Below are positions 58,001-64,000 of a DNA stretch of 64,000 nt, piece by piece (within the stretch, counting starts at the first letter, position 1; each line of letters starts with the position of its first letter). The position numbers and the translations under genes are program-made. The notes below the pieces were generated by a model. The model worked only from the letters and a program-made list of their open reading frames with translations, was not told the DNA's origin and ran no database searches. The DNA is from Tilletia caries (taxonomy: Eukaryota > Basidiomycota > Exobasidiomycetes > Tilletiales > Tilletiaceae), in the NCBI GenBank assembly GCA_032718865.1, contig JALUTQ010000009.1, positions 310,001 to 374,000 on the forward strand, read 5' to 3'.

Positions 58001-58159
58001 GATCTTCGAGCGCGGGACGTGGACGTTTACCAGATTGCTACTGGACGGGAGAGCCCGGAGCCGGGACCAAACGACGGGCCACACGGCCGCGCAGAGCAGG
58101 GAAATTCTGGAGCAGGAGGGGCGGGAGAAGCTCTTCCGGACGACGACGCCGTGAACTAG
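55081..58159 (+). pseudogene. DUF6589-domain protein (candidate transposase), copy 2
   Basis: Exons 55081-55713, 55802-56953, 57047-57485 and from 57585. The N-terminal domain is LRDILQYIRQQNLSFQEFVV and ILSTMSKAVRSRA. The core is VITALSCLLGARSTRINRFQ, AFFFDNVNISVKHVVPR (D-N motif), GVTSPLLVGGDLLTVMN, GPWHLLLNWVYM and PQFDEGWALLQHVWEGRILS. The C-terminal part is FMRDCVVGLEYAEAIKAGDL, LVNLHGRKNGWQGADLYQEQ and AKQVWSENKEQTTAKDVIEM. An 80-bp insertion at 56668-56747 brings a stop codon; without it and one 5-bp duplication AVAGPWHLL is restored. A further frame change lies near 57715-57745. Block order and conserved acidic residues match copy 1. Probably inactive as it stands. Confidence 0.75.
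56668..56747 (+). mobile_element. 80-bp TG..CA element (solo-LTR-like), 5-bp duplication GTAGC
   Basis: Same family as 37596-37675 (one base different). Flanks GTAGC at 56663-56667 and 56748-56752. It interrupts the DUF6589 coding frame between AVA and GPWHLL; no GT..AG splice choice I tested restores the frame, so here it disrupts the gene. Confidence 0.85.
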
Positions 58160-58313
58160 GCTGAACATCAGCTGCTGGAAGATGCCGGCTGTCGTCAAGA
58201 AGAGATGGACGAAGGCGAAGTCAGTGATGACTGATGCATGAACATGATGGGAATATACAGCAACTACATTACCACCATCCCAAATAAACTCACATGCAAT
58301 GTTTTGGAGACTT

Positions 58314-61054
58314 TTAAGTAGGACGTGATGGTCGCGGTGCTGGGTGGCTGAGGAATGCACCTCTGGAGCTGATGTGATGCATGACCTCCGTGTTTGAGGC
58401 CGAATACGATTTGCACCACTGGTCAACTGCAAGGGCTAGAGAGTCGATGATGCCGGGATAGATCAGAGAGACCAAAGGACCTAGGTCCTCCACCAGCAGC
58501 TCGGTAGTAAGTTCTTCTTCCCGACCACGACTGGCAAGGAAGCGCGTGGTCAGAGCAAGGATGCGCTCTGCCACAAGATCAGGTAAGAGCGCGCGGGAAG
58601 GCAGAAGGGAGGGAAGTTGCCGGCTCTTGTGTGTTGTAGATCGCCAAAGGATCAAAGCAGCTTTGAGGCTCTGCTGTACCACCAAGAACTTCGGATGGGC
58701 CGGTGGAGCTGACACGACCGAACGAGAGGATGAGGAGCTGGCGGCGGTCGTGAGGGCTGTACCCAGAGTGGCTGATGCTGTAGAGCTGGAAAAAGCTGCT
58801 GCTGCCAGACTGCCGGAGCAGGGGCGCGAGGTGCAGCAAAATTCGGCTGTGACAGATGTCGGTGGTTTGTGTGTGGAGGCAGCGAGAAGAAATTCGTTCG
58901 AAGGGTTGTCCGAGCACTCCGCAATGTGGTCTGGAATAGTCCAGAGCCCACCTTTAACACATCGCAATGAGAACAAAACCTCTTCGACCGTCCGCAAGTT
59001 GAGGCGGGTCTCCGAAATGATCGTTTGCCTGACGCATACGTTCAAGTCGGTTATCCGCCGAAGACTTGCTGAGAGGGCGCTGCGCTGACGCTCGGCGTGA
59101 GCGGAGATCGTCATGGTCTCGTTTCCGGAGTCAACGACGCTCCAACGCTGCGCCAGTAGGCTCGAGCGTCCGGGTTTCGACTTCACGCGCATGGTTCGCC
59201 CAAAGTGTTGAGCCAGATCGAGAACGTCGTTGGGGATCTCGAACTGAACGACATGATCGATGTCTGGGAGATCGATGCCCAGACCTCCTGCTTCAGTCGC
59301 AATCAGGACACGCACGTGGCCTCCAGGCTGAAATGCGTTCGAGATCGTGTCCAGCTTAAATTCAGAAGAGGACAATGCTGTAAATGGTCGGACGATACCA
59401 TCAAAGGCAGGTCCGAAGCTGTCGAAATGATGCTGCAGGGCTGCCGCCGCCTCGTACGCCGCCGCTCTCGTCCGCACGTAGATGAGGGTCTTTGGGACCG
59501 CCTGTGGGGAGGATGGGGGCGATGTGAAGAGAGAGATTAGATCATTGAAAGAGCCAGCTGAGTGTGCCAGGGGGGAGACCGTGTAAGCAACGTTCGGTCG
59601 ATCTACGCCGGCTTCGATCGCGAACGTGTGTTTTGCTCCAAAATCGAGCAAAGGCAGTATGGAACGAACGGTCGCCGCAGGAAGCGTTGCAGATACTGCC
59701 AGAAGGGGAAGGTGAGCTCCGAGACGAGTGCGTAAGGTCTGTATCCTGCTGAAAGCAGGGCGGAATGGCAGGGCAGATCTCGCCGAGGGTGTAAGACCCC
59801 ACGTCTGGACCACATGAGCCTCGTCGACGACCAGGGCTCGCAGTCGACCTTTGAAGATCGGATCCTTCAAGAGGTCCTGCACAGATGGATTGTCGAGGAC
59901 TGCCTCAGGCGACGCAAACACCAAATGAGCGTGCTCCGAGATGATCATTTTGCGAAGATGCTGTCGTCTGAGCTCTTTGATTCGGTTGTGGCCGACTTCA
60001 GATTCTGCACTGCTAATGAAGAATTGACGAACACATGAACAAGACAATGGTAAATCAGCAAACTGAACGCATTTGTCAACAGCGGATCAGCGATGACAGA
60101 ACGTAGCCCATCAGACCTTCAAGCCACCCCACATTCGACAAAGAAAAGACATTCTCCATCAGATGCCAGCTGCCGCAGGCTAGCAGAGTAGCAGGCGTCG
60201 GCCGTCACCACGAAGCCATCCTGCATTCTCTGTGCCTTCCAACACCAAACTGTGCATCGAATATGTAGTGACACTCCATCCTCCATACGACCATACCTCT
60301 CTGTCTGCCGGCTGCCCTTCCCTCACGCTAGGTTCTCGGAGCTCGTCCACCCACTCACTCACTGACGCACCGAGCCCCTACCCACAACAACACGTCTGAG
60401 ACTCAGGAGACAGGAAGATACTCACTTTTTGACCGTATAGAGAGACTCAGAGGTAACTTGACTGAGAGACACGGCCCGAATCTTGGTGTCGCGGTATTTG
60501 CCGACCTAGATGAGAACAAGCAATGAGGCAAGGAAGAGAACGCAAGGTCAGAGAGAGTTAACGCGAGCATGGCAAATTGGCAGGTAACATAGAACAGCGC
60601 GACGCAACATCCAGGGACTACTCACCTGGTCGGCTTCTAGTGCGATGAGAGGACAGATAACCATGATGGTGTGCTGTGGATATAGAAGTGCCAGCAACTC
60701 CCATATGAGGGATTTCCCAGATCCTGTAGCGGCTCCATAGATGCCGTCCCAGCCGTGATACGTTCGCAATGCAGCTTCGAGCTGCTCTTCGCGAGGCTGG
60801 AATTTGGGATCGCCCCGGAAGACGCGAACAAGATCGATTAAGGCCTGTACTTGCTCGGCAAACGGCGCATCTGCGTTAAGGGCTGGAGGGGCACTCTCTG
60901 ACGAGACTGTGTTCATGCTTGTTGGTGCGCCTGTCGCCTGCTTTGCACCGCCAGCGCGATCCACATCTTGACTGAGCCGCTCACTGCGCCGCCGCTTTCG
61001 CGCAGGTCCTTCTTCGTCATCAGAGACTCGATTTGTGATATCTTTAAGAGCCAT
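58314..61054 (-). CDS. RecQ-like DEAH helicase, copy 2
   Basis: Exon 1, 61054-60626, is a basic/acidic leader (MALKDITNRVSDDEEGPARK) then FQPREEQLEAALRTYHGWDG, IYGAATGSGKSLIWELLALL (Walker A) and TIMVICPLIALEADQ. Exon 2 is 60505-60426 (GKYRDTKIRAVSLSQVTSES). The last exon runs to 58314: HLVFASPEAVLDNPSV, VVDEAHVVQTWG (DEAH box), LPLLAVSATLPAATVRS, KTLIYVRTRAAAYEAAAALQ, VRVLIATEAGGLGIDLPDID, then LAQHFGRTMRVKSKPGRS where motif VI reads GRTMR rather than GRAGR. The Ser/Ala-rich C-terminus has no recognisable RQC/HRDC domain. It is expected to unwind DNA 3'-5' in the nucleus, and the conserved pairing with DUF6589 suggests a role in transposition. Introns between 60,426 and 60,050 are approximate. 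Confidence 0.8.
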
Positions 61055-61489
61055 AGAAGATGAAGGCTGATAGGCGAGAGCTGTAAAAGTAGATACTGGA
61101 CGCTGGATGTACGAGTGATGGTCAAGACTCAAGACAAGATCAAGATTCAAGAGACGCGTGAGAGTTGAGACTGCTAATGAGATGGCGTGTCGTCGCAAAC
61201 TTGCGATATCAGACAGGCAGACCTCAGACCTCGGATTTCACGGCTCCGCTCCCTCCACAATCCACATCCAGAAAGAGCAGCTGGATAGCCAAACCTCATT
61301 TCTGCAGCCTGCGCGCTGAATTTTCCACTTTGTTCAGGGCTGTGTGGAAGGCCACCAGGACCATCAATGCACCTCAAATTTGAACAGGAAGAACATGTAC
61401 ACACATTGAGAAGCTGTCCAAAATTATGGGGGAACTTGTTAAGTGAGATCAAGAGCAATCTGGACTCCAAGAGGGGGCAAAACGAGGTT
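61055..61489. other. Subterminal region of copy 2, right side
   Basis: 435 bp between the helicase start and the right terminal repeat; no gene seen. Presumed helicase promoter. Confidence 0.4.
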
Positions 61490-61571
61490 GCCGTCGGTCG
61501 TTCCCACTTGCAGACTCCACATTTGAGACGAGACCCCCGCGCCACGACGGGGGGCGTCTCGGCCGAGACAA
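61490..61571 (-). repeat. Right terminal inverted repeat with hairpin, copy 2
   Basis: Read inwards: TTGTCTCGGCC, hairpin at 61560-61530 (GAGAC + CCCCCCG / CGCGGGG + GTCTC), then the block shared with the left end to CCGACGG. The hairpin is 31 nt in both ends of copy 2, with two T-A pairs replaced by C-G pairs. Confidence 0.85.
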
Positions 61572-61580
61572 AGCAGCGAG
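61572..61580 (+). repeat. Right 9-bp target-site duplication, copy 2
   Basis: AGCAGCGAG, identical to 53889-53897. Confidence 0.85.
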
Positions 61581-62028
61581 GCTCGCACGGTTCGGGATCG
61601 GGCGAGAGGATGGAAATCCGGCTCTTTGTTCTGCCGCTCTTCGGGAACTGCGAATGCGAACTGGGAAGTTGGAACTGGGAACTGAGAACTACTCTGGGAA
61701 CTACATAACAATTGCACGACCACCATGGCCGATTTATACCTGATCCCTCCCGACGCTTCCGACCACCTTCTGCAAGTCGTCCCCACTGGGAATGACAGGA
61801 GGGGAACCATGCTGAACGAATGATGAGGTGCAGGATGAAGAGCTCCCAGCCAGGTTCCCGCAATGAAGTTGGGCCCAGATTCATGTCGGCGTGTTGGAGC
61901 TCACTCTTCTCATATCCTCACCTTCCTTCTTGACAGGCTTGCAGAATGTAGATGCCCCTACTTCCAGAGACCCTTCCACATCGTGGATCTCCAACCCGCA
62001 CCCATCGGTCCCAGCCCTGGCGCAAGCC
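61581..62028. other. Region right of copy 2, formerly contiguous with 53888
   Basis: Before insertion of copy 2 this sequence followed the Fanzor gene directly, so 61581 onwards is the original Fanzor 3' flank. It contains GGGAACT-type short repeats (61665-61705). No gene is seen until the F-box ORF. Confidence 0.45.
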
Positions 62029-62799
62029 ATGCCATCCTTCCTCGAAACTCCGTCAGCGTCCGACATGCAACAAGCTCATGTCCCAGATGAGGATGCTGGT
62101 TCTGTGCCAGATGAGGACGCTGGTACTTTGGCTACCAGCTCGGCAGCCCTTCCCAACCGAGCTGCAGCGTTCAGCCTTCTCGATCTGCCCAACGAGCTGC
62201 TCTTCCCGATCCTGGACGGCCTGGACTATCGAGCTCTCAATGCCTTGCGCAGCACATGCAAGACGCTTCGCCAGATCCTCCTACTTCCGCGGTTCGATCA
62301 CGCGCTCTTCCGCAGTGGTTACGAGGATCACAGGGACTACGCGTTGGGAAATGTGATCTTTGAACACCAGAAGCGCGACAGATTCTCAGGGTTGGTGAAC
62401 ATGCGCGAGAGCATGCATAATTCTGCGGTACCACCCTTTCCAGTAGAGGTTCATCCGATATTGCACTCACTCGGCCAGCTGGATGAAGGACGAGAACAGC
62501 AGACAACCTCGCCCTGGGATTATCAACAAACACGACCCGTCTGGCTCGAGGAGACAGCCACCCGGCCCCCACTGTCTTCTCTTACGATCCGAGCTTACTG
62601 GCCACATCCCTCTATGCCCGTGGACGGTCGCGGCCGCGGAGGTGCTGTCACGGTAGAACAGGTCCTTTTCGTGCTTCTGGCGCCTTGTCCATGCAAGGCC
62701 GGCAAGCTTCCAAGGGCCTGTTCAGGGGACGGATCTGCACCCTTCTTATTTGGGTGGGAGGATCTCGTGGCGATACTGTTCCCATTTCGATGGTTGTGA
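62029..62799 (+). CDS. F-box domain protein
   Basis: An ORF from ATG 62029 (MPSFLETPSASDMQQAHVPD) contains a short acidic duplication (VPDEDAGSVPDEDAG) and an F-box: FSLLDLPNELLFPILDGLDY then RALNALRSTCKTLRQILLLP. The following region (EVHPILHSLGQLDEGREQQT and onwards) has no recognised repeats. F-box proteins link substrates to SCF ubiquitin ligases through Skp1. The ORF continues to 62799, but an intron or frame change near 62690-62790 may extend the gene into other frames (GDTVPISMVVNLNKAIAAAC). The start could also lie in an upstream exon. Function beyond the F-box is unknown. Confidence 0.6.
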   Translation: MPSFLETPSASDMQQAHVPDEDAGSVPDEDAGTLATSSAALPNRAAAFSLLDLPNELLFPILDGLDYRALNALRSTCKTLRQILLLPRFDHALFRSGYEDHRDYALGNVIFEHQKRDRFSGLVNMRESMHNSAVPPFPVEVHPILHSLGQLDEGREQQTTSPWDYQQTRPVWLEETATRPPLSSLTIRAYWPHPSMPVDGRGRGGAVTVEQVLFVLLAPCPCKAGKLPRACSGDGSAPFLFGWEDLVAILFPFRWL

Positions 62800-63533
62800 A
62801 CCTCAACAAGGCGATTGCTGCAGCCTGCAAATGCTTCGAGTCGCAGACCGACACTCCCGAGTTCCCGACCACTCTGAACCCTCAGCGGCGCAGCCGAACG
62901 ACGGACATCCTACCACTTGCAACGTCGTCTCCCCCACGTCCTCCAGCCTGCCTCCGTCCGCCCGGTCTTTCTCTCTTCTGCTCATGGTCAGTCTTTTTCA
63001 TCCTTTTGCTATCAGCCAACAGCACCTCCACGTAATGAGTCATCCAGAGTCGCCACTTCTCCATGTATGGCTGCTCAGCCGAGAAACTGACTTGACGCTT
63101 GCTTTTGTCAAGGGTCAGCGACAAGTCCACACAAACAAACCTACTTCTTCTAATGATTTCCACACCGTCTGGGCCTCTTACATCTCCTGCACTTACCTTC
63201 TTTGCAGAATCTTTGGCCCACCATCCTCTTCGCTTCAGCCTGGCACATGTTTCTCGCCTTTTTTTTTATCTGCTGAATGCGATCGCTTCCTCTCCAGGTG
63301 ATCCAAGCCTTCTTCCCTCTCTCCCAACAGGTCAGCTCATCCCTTTTTCTCACAGCCTGTAAATGCAAGACTTTCTGACATCGACCGCTGTGGGCACAAA
63401 TTGACCCGCATACATTTACGTTCTGCAGTCCTTGCGCGAGATAAGCCCGAATCCAGGCTCACCAAAGGCCTGGGAGACTTCATCATGCGCTGGGTGAGTC
63501 GTCAGCTCGAAGGATAGTCAGCAGACTTCGCAG
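62800..63533. other. Region between the F-box ORF and the FAS-like fragment
   Basis: 730 bp, pyrimidine-rich, with several splice-like sites. A short stretch near 63430-63492 (LARDKPESRLTKGLGDFIMR, then GTGAGT) may be an exon of the following fragment, but I cannot confirm it. Confidence 0.3.
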
Positions 63534-64000
63534 GACAGCCTCTGACCTCTCACTTCCTCATCTCCCGTGTTCCCTTCGGCCAGCGCGAGCCGAACTTCAC
63601 CGTGCGCTTCTTGCCAGTCAACCTCCCTTTCCACTCGCCTTATCTGCGTGGCGTGTCCGACCGCATTGCGTCGCATTTCTACACCGGTGTCGACCTTTGC
63701 AGCCCTGAGGAGCTCGCCATCGAGGTCCGCGGCAGATTTCACGGTTCCTATCTGCGCGCCTACACGGACGAAGGCATTCTCCGCTCCATCCTTCGACAGA
63801 TCTTTGACCGGCCCGTGCATTGGAGCAAGGCCACCAATCTCGGTTCCAACATCACTCCCTGCGTCTCCACGGTGGATACCGGCTTCGATGTCGTCGTCCT
63901 CGACGCGGGCTGCCAAATCGAGGCGTATCGTGAGGGCCTACCACTTCCGTCGCTGCTGGTATCCCCGCCACTGAGAACTCCGAGGACATCATCGCAGATC
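63534..64000 (+). CDS. Fragment resembling fatty acid synthase beta acyltransferase domain, cut by window end
   Basis: After an acceptor-like CAG the frame reads SRVPFGQREPNFTVRFLPVN, then LPFHSPYLRGVSDRIASHFY. Next come LAIEVRGRFHGSYLRAYTDE and ILRSILRQIFDRPVHWSKAT. This order (Ser-Arg-hydrophobic-Pro-Phe, FLPV.xPFHS, later PVHWxxAT) is that of the acetyl/malonyl-palmitoyl transferase region of fungal fatty acid synthase subunit beta. It transfers acyl groups between CoA and carrier protein in the cytosol. The usual upstream active-site GHSQG is not seen in the preceding sequence, so this may be a diverged paralogue, a polyketide/fatty-acid-synthase relative, or a pseudogene piece. The gene continues past the window. 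Confidence 0.5.

Larger units (their letters stand above)
53898..61571 (+). mobile_element. DUF6589/RecQ two-gene transposon, copy 2 (7,674 bp)
   Basis: Terminal inverted repeats start TTGTCTCGAAC (left) and TTGTCTCGGCC (right, reverse strand). Perfect 9-bp duplications AGCAGCGAG flank both ends. It contains a DUF6589 gene (+) and RecQ-like helicase gene (-), tail to tail with 154 bp between stops, the same plan as copy 1. It lies 135 bp after the Fanzor stop codon. The helicase frame is intact over its long last exon; the DUF6589 gene is broken by an 80-bp insertion. Confidence 0.87.

Noticed and set aside
62990..63120. Second Ngaro remnant, from a short match to 3140-3160
   Set aside because: Similarity is limited to about 20 bases around GTCAAGGGTCAGC, with no matching repeats or ORFs.
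1..64000. CRISPR array or prokaryotic operon
   Set aside because: No regularly spaced direct repeats. Gene structure with introns and TATA boxes is eukaryotic.

Overview
The window comes from a eukaryotic nuclear genome, almost certainly a basidiomycete fungus. Genes carry short introns (about 70-110 nt, GT..AG), GC is moderately high, and low-complexity proteins are common. The mobile-element families seen (Ngaro-type tyrosine-recombinase retrotransposon, hAT, KDZ, DUF6589, Fanzor) are typical of basidiomycetes. I cannot name a genus; a smut-like or related lineage is a guess. No CRISPR array, rRNA or intact tRNA was seen.

Layout. 1-3611: 3' part of a Ngaro-like retrotransposon (RT, RNase H, tyrosine recombinase, split direct repeats). 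3612-6830: hAT element with a BED-finger transposase. 7133-12045: KDZ-family transposase gene, tail to tail with an unknown gene. 12257-13774: two palindromic or MITE-like elements. 14629-34146: a stable gene island holding a low-complexity nuclear-type protein, a very large RRM+Pumilio (JSN1/PUF2-type) protein, mitochondrial methionyl-tRNA synthetase and a bHLH factor. 34267-35468: nested small transposons. 35843-43208: copy 1 of a two-gene transposon (DUF6589 protein and RecQ-like helicase, convergent). 43569-50368: host genes (Ncp1-like protein, uricase, a small gene hit by a TA-site MITE, a hot-dog thioesterase-like gene). 50934-53762: an intron-containing Fanzor (eukaryotic TnpB-like RNA-guided nuclease). 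53898-61571: copy 2 of the DUF6589/RecQ transposon. 62029-64000: an F-box gene and a fragment resembling the acyltransferase domain of fatty acid synthase beta.

The main discovery is the DUF6589/RecQ element. Two diverged copies each carry the same pair of convergent genes. Each is bounded by inverted terminal repeats of about 70-85 bp that contain a strong hairpin, and each is flanked by a perfect 9-bp target-site duplication (GGACTGGGG for copy 1, AGCAGCGAG for copy 2). Hairpin stems differ in sequence between ends but keep their pairing. This argues that DUF6589 is a transposase working with a RecQ-like helicase, in a transposon type I do not recognise. Both DUF6589 genes were later hit by the same 80-bp TG..CA element with 5-bp duplications (solo-LTR-like, possibly introner-like). 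The Fanzor gene lies just outside copy 2 and reads as one 890-residue protein once five single-base homopolymer additions are discounted.

Gene models, exon borders and family names come from reading the sequence by eye. No database search was run.
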